48,759 bases of DNA. It comes from an uncultured Bacteroidales bacterium. Lineage in GTDB: Bacteria; Bacteroidota; Bacteroidia; Bacteroidales; F082. Below, piece after piece: positions 8,892 through 16,167 of this stretch. Every line of letters starts with the position of its first letter. Within the stretch, counting starts at the first letter, position 1. The notes beneath the pieces are model-generated. The model saw only the letters and a program-made list of their open reading frames with translations. It searched no databases and had not been told where the DNA came from. The stretch is taken from positions 1 through 48,759 of the forward strand of contig CAMYYB010000013.1 of the NCBI GenBank assembly GCA_947303335.1, in the 5' to 3' direction. Both the position numbers and the translations under genes were made by a program.

Positions 8892-10052
8892 ATGGCTGAA
8901 TTCAAGAATAACGGGAAACTGAAGCTTCTCATTATCGTGGGCACACGTCCAGAGATCATCCGCCTTGCTGCGGTCATCAACAAGTGCCGCCAGTATTTCG
9001 ATTGTCTTCTGGCTCACACCGGTCAGAACTACGACTACAACCTTAACGGTGTCTTCTTTAAAGATCTCAAATTGGCCGACCCGGACATCTATATGGAAGC
9101 TGTGGGCAATGACCTTGGTGAGACCATGGGCAATATTATTGCTAAAAGCTACCAACTGATGGTGGAGGTGCAGCCGGACGCTGTGCTGGTGTTAGGCGAC
9201 ACCAACTCTTGCCTCAGCGTGATTGGTGCCAAGCGTCTGCACATTCCGATTTTCCACATGGAAGCCGGTAACCGCTGCAAGGACGAATGCCTCCCCGAGG
9301 AGACTAACCGCCGCATTGTGGACATCATTTCTGATGTCAATATGGCGTACTCCGAGCATGCCCGCCGCTATCTGGCCGATACGGGTCTGCCGAAGGAGCG
9401 CACTTATGTCACTGGTTCCCCGATGGCCGAGGTGCTGCATAACAACTTGAAAGAGATTGAGGCCAGTGACATCCACAAACGCTTGGGTTTAGAGAAAGGC
9501 AAATATATCTTGCTCTCAGCGCACCGCGAGGAGAATATTGACACGGAGAAGAATTTCATGTCGTTGTTCACCGCTATTAATAAGATGGCCGAGAAGTATG
9601 ACATGCCGATTCTTTACAGTTGCCACCCGCGTTCCCGCAAACGCCTTGAGGCCAGTGGCTTCCAATTAGATAAACGTGTCATCCAGCATGAGCCTTTGGG
9701 TTTCCATGACTACAATTGCCTGCAGATGAATGCTTTCGCAGTGGTCTCTGACAGTGGCACTCTTCCCGAGGAAAGTTCCTTCTTCACGAGTGTAGGTCAT
9801 CCTTTCCCAGCTGTCTGCATCCGCACTAGTACGGAACGCCCCGAAGCTCTCGACAAAGGTTGCTTTGTCCTCAGCGGTATTGATACAGTAGGCCTCCTTC
9901 AGAGTGTCGATGTGGCAGTGGAACTTATCCGCGATGGCAACCACGGCATTCCCGTGCCCGACTACATGGATGAGAACGTCTCCACTAAGGTGGTCCGCAT
10001 CATTCAGTCCTACGTGGGTGTGGTCAATAAGATGGTCTGGCGCAAGTTTTAA
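8892..10052 (+). CDS. capG: UDP-N-acetylglucosamine 2-epimerase family (CapG/FnlC-like)
   Basis: Non-hydrolysing UDP-HexNAc 2-epimerase, 386 residues, GT-B-like two-domain fold. Typical signatures are GTRPEIIRLA near the N-terminus, HTGQNYDYN, a PEETNRR segment, and HREENIDTEKN in the linker that carries catalytic residues. Together with the CapE-like and CapF-like genes that follow, the set matches the three-enzyme pathway from UDP-GlcNAc to UDP-N-acetyl-L-fucosamine (capE/F/G of Staphylococcus, fnlA/B/C or wbjB/C/D elsewhere). In that pathway this protein performs the last C2 epimerisation. A WecB-type role (UDP-GlcNAc to UDP-ManNAc) would be read the same way from the sequence; context favours CapG. 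The gaps are 56 bp to ugd and 27 bp to capE. Confidence 0.87.
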   Translation: MAEFKNNGKLKLLIIVGTRPEIIRLAAVINKCRQYFDCLLAHTGQNYDYNLNGVFFKDLKLADPDIYMEAVGNDLGETMGNIIAKSYQLMVEVQPDAVLVLGDTNSCLSVIGAKRLHIPIFHMEAGNRCKDECLPEETNRRIVDIISDVNMAYSEHARRYLADTGLPKERTYVTGSPMAEVLHNNLKEIEASDIHKRLGLEKGKYILLSAHREENIDTEKNFMSLFTAINKMAEKYDMPILYSCHPRSRKRLEASGFQLDKRVIQHEPLGFHDYNCLQMNAFAVVSDSGTLPEESSFFTSVGHPFPAVCIRTSTERPEALDKGCFVLSGIDTVGLLQSVDVAVELIRDGNHGIPVPDYMDENVSTKVVRIIQSYVGVVNKMVWRKF

Positions 10053-10079
10053 TGATAATCAATTAAGTAACAATATATT

Positions 10080-11135
10080 ATGTCAGTATTTAAAGATAAA
10101 GTCCTCCTTATCACAGGTGGCACCGGTTCATTCGGTAATGCAGTATTAAACAGATTCTTACGCACCGACATTGGCGAAATCCGCATCTTCAGCCGCGACG
10201 AGAAGAAACAGGATGATATGCGTCACGATTTTCAGGCACGTATGCCGGAAGTGGCCAACAAGATTAAGTTCTACATTGGTGACGTGCGCAACAAGAGTAC
10301 GCTGAAGTATGCCATGAAAGGCGTGGATTATGTGTTCCATGCTGCTGCATTGAAACAGGTTCCGTCGTGCGAGTTCTTCCCGATGGAGGCCGTCAAGACC
10401 AACGTAATGGGTACGGACAACACTCTGGATGCAGCCATTGATGCTGGTGTGAAGTGCGTCATCTGCCTTTCGACCGACAAAGCTGCCTACCCGATTAACG
10501 CCATGGGTATTACCAAGGCTATCGAGGAGAAGATTGCCGTGGCCAAGAGCCGCCTCTCTGGCAACACCAAGATTTGTTGCACCCGATATGGCAATGTGAT
10601 GTGCTCTCGCGGCTCTGTCATTCCTCTTTGGATAGACCAGATTCGCAAAGGCAACCCCATCACGCTGACTGAGCCCAAGATGACTCGCTTCATCATGTCG
10701 CTTGAAGAGGCCGTTGACCTCGTCCTCTTCGCCTTTGAGAACGGAAAGAATGGTGACATCCTCGTCCAAAAGGCTCCTGCCTGCACGATTCAGACTCAAG
10801 CAGAGGCTGTTGTTGAACTGTTTAAACACCAAGCACCCAATGAGCCAGAGATTCGCGTGATTGGTATCCGCCACGGAGAGAAGATGTATGAGACTTTGTT
10901 GACCAAGGAAGAAGCCGCCAAGGCAATAGATATGGGCAACTTCTATGCCGTTCCAGCTGACAACCGCGACCTGAACTACGACAAGTTCTTCAAGGAGGGC
11001 GACGTGAAGCGCGCCACCATCGAGGAATTTAACTCTAATAACACCAAGAGATTGAACCTTGAAGAGACCAAGGAGAAGATTGCGAGCTTGACGTACATCC
11101 AGAACGAACTCAATGGCATCCCAAACCTTGTGTAG
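10080..11135 (+). CDS. capE: UDP-GlcNAc 4,6-dehydratase / 5-epimerase, CapE-like
   Basis: Short-chain dehydrogenase/reductase of 351 residues that starts L-FucNAc synthesis by converting UDP-GlcNAc to a 4-keto-6-deoxy sugar with inversion at C5. A Rossmann GGTGSFG motif lies at residues 14-20, and the family signature STDKAAYPINAMG begins at Ser131. A Met-Gly-x-x-Lys arrangement replaces the classical YxxxK, as in CapE, PseB and FlaA1 proteins. It lacks the N-terminal membrane domain seen in the larger dehydratases at 38559-40463 and 47109 onward. A mobile-looking GxxExxY cassette now separates it from its expected neighbour capF. Confidence 0.9.
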   Translation: MSVFKDKVLLITGGTGSFGNAVLNRFLRTDIGEIRIFSRDEKKQDDMRHDFQARMPEVANKIKFYIGDVRNKSTLKYAMKGVDYVFHAAALKQVPSCEFFPMEAVKTNVMGTDNTLDAAIDAGVKCVICLSTDKAAYPINAMGITKAIEEKIAVAKSRLSGNTKICCTRYGNVMCSRGSVIPLWIDQIRKGNPITLTEPKMTRFIMSLEEAVDLVLFAFENGKNGDILVQKAPACTIQTQAEAVVELFKHQAPNEPEIRVIGIRHGEKMYETLLTKEEAAKAIDMGNFYAVPADNRDLNYDKFFKEGDVKRATIEEFNSNNTKRLNLEETKEKIASLTYIQNELNGIPNLV

Positions 11136-11159
11136 CTCTCACGAACGATGTTTATTATG

Positions 11160-11662
11160 TCACACAGATTACACAGATTACACGGATTATGCTTGCCTTG
11201 CGACAAGCGGCTGACGCACGACAGGCTATGACGGATGATGAACTTACCTACAAAATAAGAGGTGCCATATTTGACGTATATAATGAGTTAGGTCCGGGCT
11301 TGTTGGAATCGGTGTATGAAGAAGCCTTGGCATTCGAGTTGCAGGAACGCGGCTTGGAAGTGGTACGTCAGGCCGAGGTGCCCATCATCTACAAAGGCAG
11401 CAAGCTAAAAACTGCACTCAGGCTTGACTTGATGGTGAACAATCAGGTGATAGTGGAATTGAAATCAGTTGAGGAGATAAAGCCCGTGTTCGCAAAACAG
11501 CTGCTTACCTATCTGAAATTGATGAAAAAACACGTAGGTCTTTTGGTAAACTTTAACACAAGTAACCTGCGTGAGGGAATAAAACGGATAGTCAATTAGC
11601 GTGCGGTAGCCCGTTCACTGCAAGGTGAACAAAAATCTGTGAAATCCGTGAAATCCGTGTGA
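11160..11662. mobile_element. GxxExxY gene cassette bounded by 29-bp inverted repeats
   Basis: The left arm (11160-11188) and right arm (11634-11662) are imperfect inverted repeats, about 23 of 29 positions matching. Each arm is built from three 9-bp units of the type ACACAGATT or AATCCGTGA, ending in TCA or TGA. Between them lies only the GxxExxY gene. The segment interrupts an otherwise tight capE-capF gene order. I saw no obvious target-site duplication and no transposase, so if mobile it would move in trans or by recombination between repeats. Confidence 0.6.
11228..11599 (+). CDS. GxxExxY family protein
   Basis: A 123-residue protein with the family's signature GLLESVY (G-x-x-E-x-x-Y) in the segment ELGPGLLESVYEEAL, then an EVPIIYKG strand, an LRLDLMVNNQVIVELKSV core and an AKQLLTYLKL helix. 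The D-x9-E-x-K spacing in that core is typical of PD-(D/E)XK nuclease-like folds, to which I believe this family is related. Its function is not established. I start it at the ATG at 11228, where the family homology starts; an in-frame ATG at 11189 directly abuts the inverted repeat and would add 13 residues of repeat-derived sequence. It lies in the same direction as the operon, so transcription of capF would pass through it. Confidence 0.8.
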   Translation: MTDDELTYKIRGAIFDVYNELGPGLLESVYEEALAFELQERGLEVVRQAEVPIIYKGSKLKTALRLDLMVNNQVIVELKSVEEIKPVFAKQLLTYLKLMKKHVGLLVNFNTSNLREGIKRIVN

Positions 11663-11706
11663 GAAAAAAAGCCGCAAGCAAAAATAAGAAATATAATCAG
11701 AGTGAA

Positions 11707-12906
11707 ATGAAGATATTGGTAACAGGCGCCAAAGGGTTCGTAGGGAAGAACCTTTGCGCTCAATTGAACAACATAAAGGATGGCAAGGCACGTTGCTATG
11801 GCGATGTAAAGGTGGATGCCGTCTATGAATACGATCTTGACAGCACGCCCGAGGAATTGGATGCTTGGTGCCGCGATTGCGACTTTGTGTTCAACCTCGC
11901 CGGTGTGAATCGCCCGCAGAATCAGGAAGAGTTCATGCAAGGCAACTTTGGCTTCGCCAGTACACTATTAGATACGTTGAAGAAGCATGGAAACAAGTGT
12001 CCGGTGATGCTCAGCTCGAGTCAGCAGGCTTCACTCACTGGCCGCTTTGGTAACTCGGAATACGGCCGTAGCAAGAAAGCAGGTGAGGACTTGTTCTTAA
12101 ACTACAGCAAGGAAACTGGTGCTAAAGTGCTGGTTTATCGTTTCCCGAATCTTTTCGGTAAGTGGTGCCGCCCGAACTACAACAGCGCTGTCGCGACTTT
12201 CTGCAACGCATTTGCCAACGACCTGCCTTACACTGTAAATGACCCCAGCGTTGAATTGGAGCTGCTATATATTGATGACCTCGTTGACGAGATGATTGCC
12301 TGCCTGAAAGGAGAGGAGCATCATTGCGAATTTGAAGGATTGGAGGTCGTGCCAAAGGCTGATGGTCGCTACTGCTATGTGCCAACTACCCATAAGATTA
12401 CCTTGGGTGAGATTGTAGAGTTGCTTAAGTCATTCTCTGCACAGCCGCAGACGCTGATGATCCCTGAGATTCCAGCCAACAGCTTCGCCAAGAAACTTTA
12501 CAGCACTTATCTCAGTTACCTCCCGAAAGAGAAAGTCGCCTTCCCGCTGAAGATGAATGTCGACGACCGTGGCTCCTTCACCGAACTGGTGCATACCCTC
12601 AATTGTGGTCAAGTCTCTATCAATATCTCCAAGCCTGGCATCACCAAGGGCCAGCATTGGCATAACACCAAGTGGGAGTTCTTCATTGTGGTCTCTGGCC
12701 ATGGCCTGATTCAGGAGCGCAAGCTCGGCACGGACGAGATCATCGAATTTGAGGTGAGTGGCGACAACATTCAGTGCATCCACATGCTGCCTGGCTATAC
12801 GCACAACATCATTAATCTGAGCGACACCGAAAATCTTGTTACGGTGATGTACTGCAACGAGATTTTCAACCCCAATAAACCTGACACCTATTTTGAAAAG
12901 GTGTGA
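11707..12906 (+). CDS. capF: CapF-like bifunctional reductase (UDP-L-FucNAc pathway)
   Basis: A 399-residue fusion of an N-terminal SDR domain (Rossmann motif TGAKGFVGKNL, residues 6-16) and a C-terminal cupin domain from about residue 255. The cupin carries the metal-binding HWH at 317-319 within GQHWHNTKWEFF, the hallmark of CapF/WbjC. In the pathway the cupin epimerises at C3 and the SDR domain reduces the 4-keto group with NADPH. I use the ATG at 11707 rather than an upstream in-frame ATG at 11659, because the Rossmann strand starts directly after it and the upstream codons come from the repeat arm of the GxxExxY cassette. The gene is followed 49 bp later by a lipoprotein gene. Confidence 0.9.
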   Translation: MKILVTGAKGFVGKNLCAQLNNIKDGKARCYGDVKVDAVYEYDLDSTPEELDAWCRDCDFVFNLAGVNRPQNQEEFMQGNFGFASTLLDTLKKHGNKCPVMLSSSQQASLTGRFGNSEYGRSKKAGEDLFLNYSKETGAKVLVYRFPNLFGKWCRPNYNSAVATFCNAFANDLPYTVNDPSVELELLYIDDLVDEMIACLKGEEHHCEFEGLEVVPKADGRYCYVPTTHKITLGEIVELLKSFSAQPQTLMIPEIPANSFAKKLYSTYLSYLPKEKVAFPLKMNVDDRGSFTELVHTLNCGQVSINISKPGITKGQHWHNTKWEFFIVVSGHGLIQERKLGTDEIIEFEVSGDNIQCIHMLPGYTHNIINLSDTENLVTVMYCNEIFNPNKPDTYFEKV

Positions 12907-12955
12907 GACGAGAAAAGAATGTGAAACTAATCTATAAAATTATAACTTTAGCTTT

Positions 12956-13810
12956 ATGAAAAAAGTATTTTTGTTTCTGGCAATGATTCTGCTGATGGCA
13001 GGATGCAAGAAAAACAATCAAGCCTTAGTTCCAGTCCATGTGCATGCCAATGACTTCGCAGTCCTTGTAGACGATTTCCCGACCAAGGGAGAACCTGTGG
13101 GGACCTACACCAACGTGAAAACGATGACCTTGGCGTTCTTCAAGGCCGACGGTACAGCCCAGTACAATGTCTCCCAGTTGCGCGACGATGCCACCACCTA
13201 CGAGACCTTCGGTGAGTTCTCTTGTGATTTGCCTGTTGGTGACTATACCATGGTGGTCATCGGGTCCGCTTGCACGGTGCCGTTCAACCTGATCAGTCCC
13301 ACATCGGCCACTTTGATGGATGAGAAACTTTGGGACAGCTTTGTGGCGACCCAGGAGGTTCACGTCACAGGTACCGCCGCTGTTGACCTGTCGGCAGCAT
13401 TGAATAGAATCGTTTCCCGTTGTTGCGTTTCCACTACCGATGTTCGTCCGGAGGAAGTAACCAAGGTGCGCATGACCTTCCCTGCTGGCGGTCGTGACTT
13501 CAATCCCAGCACGGGTTTGGCTACTGTCAACACTGGCTTTTCCAATTCCATTACGTTGCCTAATGCAGTGGGTACCACATCGGCCTTTGCGACCTACCTC
13601 TTTCTGGCCACCGACGAGCAGACCATGGGCGTGACCCTTGAGACATTGGACGAGGACGATAACGTGGTCTTTTCGACGACGGTCAGCGACATCCCGTTAA
13701 AGCGTAACCGTCAGACCATCTTAACTGGAAAACTGTTCTCCGCCGATGCCGGTGCAGGTTCGTTTACCATCGAAACCACCTGGCTGCCGAGTATTGACGT
13801 CCCTTTCTAA
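12956..13810 (+). CDS. Lipoprotein, Mfa2/FimB-like (tentative)
   Basis: A 284-residue secreted protein with a clear lipoprotein signal: positive N-terminus, hydrophobic core, and lipobox LMAGC with the modified Cys17. The mature part has no transmembrane segments and is rich in beta-strand-forming Thr and Val. The order of its segments (DLPVGDYTMVVIG, then an RIVSRCCV strand, then a C-terminal KRNRQTILTGKL) recalls Bacteroidales FimB/Mfa2-type fimbrial anchor proteins, which is a family-level impression. It is out of place in a sugar-nucleotide operon. It could be a surface protein co-expressed with the glycan or a late insertion. Its start ATG lies 49 bp after capF. Confidence 0.6.
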   Translation: MKKVFLFLAMILLMAGCKKNNQALVPVHVHANDFAVLVDDFPTKGEPVGTYTNVKTMTLAFFKADGTAQYNVSQLRDDATTYETFGEFSCDLPVGDYTMVVIGSACTVPFNLISPTSATLMDEKLWDSFVATQEVHVTGTAAVDLSAALNRIVSRCCVSTTDVRPEEVTKVRMTFPAGGRDFNPSTGLATVNTGFSNSITLPNAVGTTSAFATYLFLATDEQTMGVTLETLDEDDNVVFSTTVSDIPLKRNRQTILTGKLFSADAGAGSFTIETTWLPSIDVPF

Positions 13811-13833
13811 GCTTATCACTGTAAAGAACTATT

Positions 13834-14949
13834 TTGCACAGTATATTAGTTACCGGTGCAGCGGGCTTCATAGGCTCTAACCTCGTCAAGCGTCTTTTCA
13901 AAGACCTAAAGGGCGCGACCATCGTGGGCATCGACAACATGAATGCCTACTACGATGTCTCGCTTAAGGAGTACCGCCTTCACGAACTAGATGCTATTGC
14001 GAACACGAATCTCACTAATGACACAAATAAAGATTCGTCAGATTCGTGCAATTCGTGTTCGGAAGGGAAAAGCAGTTCGTGTTCAACAAACAAGTGGATT
14101 TTCATCCGTGGTAGCATTGCAGACCGCGACTTGGTCAACCGCCTTTTTGCAGAGTACCATTTTGACGTGGTGGTCAATCTTGCAGCCCAGGCCGGTGTCC
14201 GCTACAGCATTGAGAACCCCGATGTGTATATTGAGAGTAACATCATCGGGTTCTATAATATATTAGAGGCGTGCCGGCATTATCCAGTGGAGCATCTGGT
14301 GTACGCATCGAGTTCCAGCGTGTACGGTGGCAACAAGAAGGTACCGTTTGCGGTAGAAGACCGCGTGGATAATCCTGTGAGTCTCTATGCGGCTACCAAA
14401 AAGAGCAACGAGCTCTTTGCCCATTGCTACAGCAAGCTTTACGACATCCCCAGCACGGGTCTACGGTTCTTCACCGTCTATGGCCCTGCTGGAAGGCCCG
14501 ACATGGCCTACTTCGGTTTCACCAATAAACTATTGAAGGGCCAGACCATACAGATTTATAATTACGGTAACTGTCGACGTGACTTCACGTATGTTGACGA
14601 CATTATTGAGGGCATCGTGCGTGTGATGGCCATGGCTCCGGCGCGTAAGAAAGGGGAGGATGGCTTGCCGATTCCGCCTTACGCCGTCTATAACATCGGT
14701 GGTGGCCAGCCGGAGAATTTGTTGGACTTTGTCCAAATTCTTCAGGAAGAACTCCTCAGGGCCGGTGTCCTCCCACAGGACTACGACTTCGAGGCGCATA
14801 AGCAACTGGTGCCCATGCAGCCAGGAGATGTGCCCACGACATACGCTGATGCTACAGCACTGGAACGCGACTTCGGCTTCACGCCGAAGATTACATTAAG
14901 AGAAGGACTAAGGAAATTTGCAGAATGGTATAAGGAGTACTACGGATAG
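13834..14949 (+). CDS. UDP-glucuronate 4-epimerase (NAD-dependent epimerase)
   Basis: SDR-family epimerase of 371 residues that most likely interconverts UDP-glucuronate and UDP-galacturonate, using the product of ugd. The Rossmann motif TGAAGFIGSNL starts at residue 7. A DNMNAYYDVSLKEYRL segment is characteristic of this branch, and the YAATK motif gives Tyr185 and Lys189. The reading frame has no ATG before the Rossmann strand; it must start at TTG 13834 or at ATT 13831, since TAA is in frame at 13822. Residues about 56-86 are a low-complexity Asn/Ser/Thr/Cys insertion encoded by repeat DNA (14001-14060 and flank), absent from the usual ~350-residue enzyme. It is the last gene of the rightward operon. 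Confidence 0.85.
   Translation: MHSILVTGAAGFIGSNLVKRLFKDLKGATIVGIDNMNAYYDVSLKEYRLHELDAIANTNLTNDTNKDSSDSCNSCSEGKSSSCSTNKWIFIRGSIADRDLVNRLFAEYHFDVVVNLAAQAGVRYSIENPDVYIESNIIGFYNILEACRHYPVEHLVYASSSSVYGGNKKVPFAVEDRVDNPVSLYAATKKSNELFAHCYSKLYDIPSTGLRFFTVYGPAGRPDMAYFGFTNKLLKGQTIQIYNYGNCRRDFTYVDDIIEGIVRVMAMAPARKKGEDGLPIPPYAVYNIGGGQPENLLDFVQILQEELLRAGVLPQDYDFEAHKQLVPMQPGDVPTTYADATALERDFGFTPKITLREGLRKFAEWYKEYYG
14001..14060 (+). repeat. In-frame palindromic repeat insertion inside the epimerase gene
   Basis: GAACACGAAT (14001-14010) and ATTCGTGTTC (14051-14060) are a perfect 10-bp inverted repeat. Between them lie further copies of ATTCGTG (14033, 14042, 14051) at roughly 9-bp spacing, and another TTCGTGTTC follows at 14076. 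The segment adds about 30 polar residues to the enzyme without breaking the frame. Its structure, short units repeated about every 9 bp and ending in an inverted copy, matches the arms around the GxxExxY cassette. Confidence 0.75.
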
Positions 14950-15000
14950 GGGAATAGGTAAGCATCCGACAGACCTTAGGTAGTTGAACCTACATATTAC

Positions 15001-15046
15001 AACAGCGGCGGCTACAACATGTAATAAAGTTGTAGCCGCTGCTGTT
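15001..15046. terminator. Strong 18-bp hairpin
   Basis: An 18-base arm (15001-15018, starting AACAGCGG) pairs with 15029-15046 with one mismatch around a 10-nt loop. It follows the stop of the epimerase gene by 50 bp. On the plus strand a short T run follows, so it can serve as the operon terminator; on the minus strand it would end a transcript from the promoter at 15193-15223. Confidence 0.6.
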
Positions 15047-15192
15047 TTCAGGGAAAAGAGAATTCGTCCAAAATTCGGTGAGCGTATTCTGAAGTAATAC
15101 ATCCTTAATGCAGATTATGCTCCAAATCGGTCGCAAAACCACTAAAATCACCTCGTTTTTATCAAGCCCAAACACCTTCGTCAGCCACGATG

Positions 15193-15223
15193 CAAAAGTA
15201 CGAATTTTTATCATTCTGGCAAA
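15193..15223 (-). promoter_or_regulatory. Consensus Bacteroidetes promoter reading into the non-coding element
   Basis: Minus strand: TTTG (15220-15223), a 19-bp spacer, then TACTTTTG (15193-15200), which is the full -33/-7 Bacteroidetes consensus. Transcription would start near 15187 and reach the strong hairpin at 15046-15001 about 140-190 nt later. No convincing coding sequence lies in between, which suggests a small RNA. Confidence 0.55.
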
Positions 15224-15447
15224 GAAAATATGTACGAAATCGGTCGCAAGCATACTTGTTTTAATACATTAGCGACCATTTTCAAGCATATTTGCTCATA
15301 AATCCGTCCCATCAGCGGTTCTTATTCTCTCACAACCATCCAACTGATTATCAACTCTATACCTTCAATCCTCAACTTTATCAATTATTGAGTCCATCAT
15401 GACACAAACTGCATAATATAGGTACAGCATACAGGTGTAACAATAGC

Positions 15448-15487
15448 AACAGCGACTACAACTTCAGGTCAAGTTATAGTCGCTGTT
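15448..15487. repeat. Hairpin paired with the one at 15001-15046
   Basis: AACAGCGACTACAACTT (15448-15464) pairs with 15471-15487 over 17 bp with a single mismatch or wobble and a 6-nt loop. It is related in sequence to the hairpin at 15001-15046 (shared AACAGCG...CTACAAC) and lies in the opposite arm of the inverted repeat. As a terminator it would stop leftward transcription leaving the small ORF at 15541. Confidence 0.6.
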
Positions 15488-15540
15488 CCTATAATATGTA
15501 GATTCAACTATATGTAGTTCGTCGAATGCTTACATCACAA

Positions 15541-15711
15541 CTAGTTCGTGTGTTGGTTTGCTTTCATTGCCGCCATTATCTCTTCCAAAGGCACTTGGCC
15601 GCCCCACATACGATACACATATTCCGGCGTGATACAGCCAAAGTCCATCGAGCAGGATTTTGCTTCATTCTCCATAAACTCGCGTAAGCGAGATGCTATA
15701 TCTTTCTCCAT
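15541..15711 (-). CDS. Small unknown protein, 56 residues
   Basis: A 56-codon reading frame with ATG at 15711 and TAG at 15541. The product starts MEKDIASRLREF, has a central MDFGCITPEYVYRMW segment with two cysteines in the region (SCSMDFGC) and an amphipathic C-terminal helix (LEEIMAAMKAN). It lies 53 bp downstream of wbuC on the same strand, separated by an A/T-rich repeat of the GTTTAGAG family that is also found around the four-helix-bundle gene at 43233. Composition and codon use look like real coding sequence. I do not recognise it; it may be a mobile small gene carried with the repeat or the tail of the operon. Confidence 0.55.
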   Translation of the reverse strand: MEKDIASRLREFMENEAKSCSMDFGCITPEYVYRMWGGQVPLEEIMAAMKANQHTN

Positions 15712-15731
15712 AAACTTACTACTCTATACTT

Positions 15732-15765
15732 ATAAACTGACTCTAAACACTAAACTCTCAACTCT
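15732..15765 (-). repeat. TTTAGAG/GTTGAGA-type repeat between wbuC and the small ORF
   Basis: On the minus strand this reads GTTGAGAGTTTAGTGTTTAGAG then TCAGTTTA, split here for length. The same motif string occurs at 43182-43210 and, inverted, at 43639-43668 around the four-helix-bundle gene. It lies directly after the wbuC stop and before a small gene in each setting. Confidence 0.6.
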
Positions 15766-16153
15766 ACACCGAAAGAATATCCGTAGGACTCTGCGGCTCA
15801 TATGGTCCATCCTTGCATTCAAATAGCACAGTGCCGCTTTCCAGCGATTTCAAATTGTGCCATTGACCAATGGGTACACTAATAATCAAACCTCCGGGCA
15901 GCATATCAAAGGTGTCGGTAACATTGCCTTTCTCATCATAGAAATACTCGACGAAATGACCCCGAACACATAGGCAAGTTTCTGAGGAGCCCATGTGACG
16001 GTGAATAGGCATAATTGTGCCAGGTTCGATAGCGTTGAGCATGCGCTGAGATTTGTCTGCAGGTGTATTGCGCATATCATAATTCATTCGCAGGCGAGGA
16101 GAGACCTTTGCCTTTGCTGACAAATCATCAAGTAATTGATTATCAATAATCAT
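15764..16153 (-). CDS. wbuC: WbuC-family cupin metalloprotein
   Basis: A 129-residue single cupin domain. Metal ligands are visible in HRHMGSSE (two His and a Glu) and in a second His of IGQWHNL. WbuC proteins are regularly found next to fnl/cap genes for L-FucNAc synthesis and the WbuB transferase in O-antigen loci; their exact reaction is not known to me. Here the fnl-like genes lie 3-7 kb to the left on the other strand, while the WbuB-like transferase lies 2.7 kb upstream on the same strand, with a chaperone-linked module in between. The ATG at 16153 lies 14 bp after the aminotransferase stop, so they are co-transcribed. Confidence 0.82.
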   Translation of the reverse strand: MIIDNQLLDDLSAKAKVSPRLRMNYDMRNTPADKSQRMLNAIEPGTIMPIHRHMGSSETCLCVRGHFVEYFYDEKGNVTDTFDMLPGGLIISVPIGQWHNLKSLESGTVLFECKDGPYEPQSPTDILSV

Positions 16154-16167
16154 CTGTGTAACTATTT

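Larger units (their letters stand above)
14958..15533. repeat. Non-coding element with ~60-bp imperfect inverted arms
   Basis: The 590 bp between the epimerase and the small ORF hold no convincing gene. The ends are inverted copies: GTAAGCAT (14958-14965) against ATGCTTAC (15526-15533), and the 19-bp block at 14981-14999 against 15492-15510 (18 of 19 match). Each arm then runs into its own strong hairpin (15001-15046 and 15448-15487), and the two hairpins are also related in sequence. The interior carries two direct copies of AAATCGGTCGCAA (15124-15136 and 15237-15249) and a good minus-strand promoter. It could be a MITE-like non-autonomous element, a remnant of an insertion sequence, or a pair of small RNA units. 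Confidence 0.65.

Noticed and set aside
14990-15253. An 87-residue minus-strand frame in the non-coding element
   Set aside because: It spans the promoter and hairpin arms of the inverted-repeat element, has a Cys-rich end encoded by the hairpin, and shows no domain; a non-coding reading is better supported.
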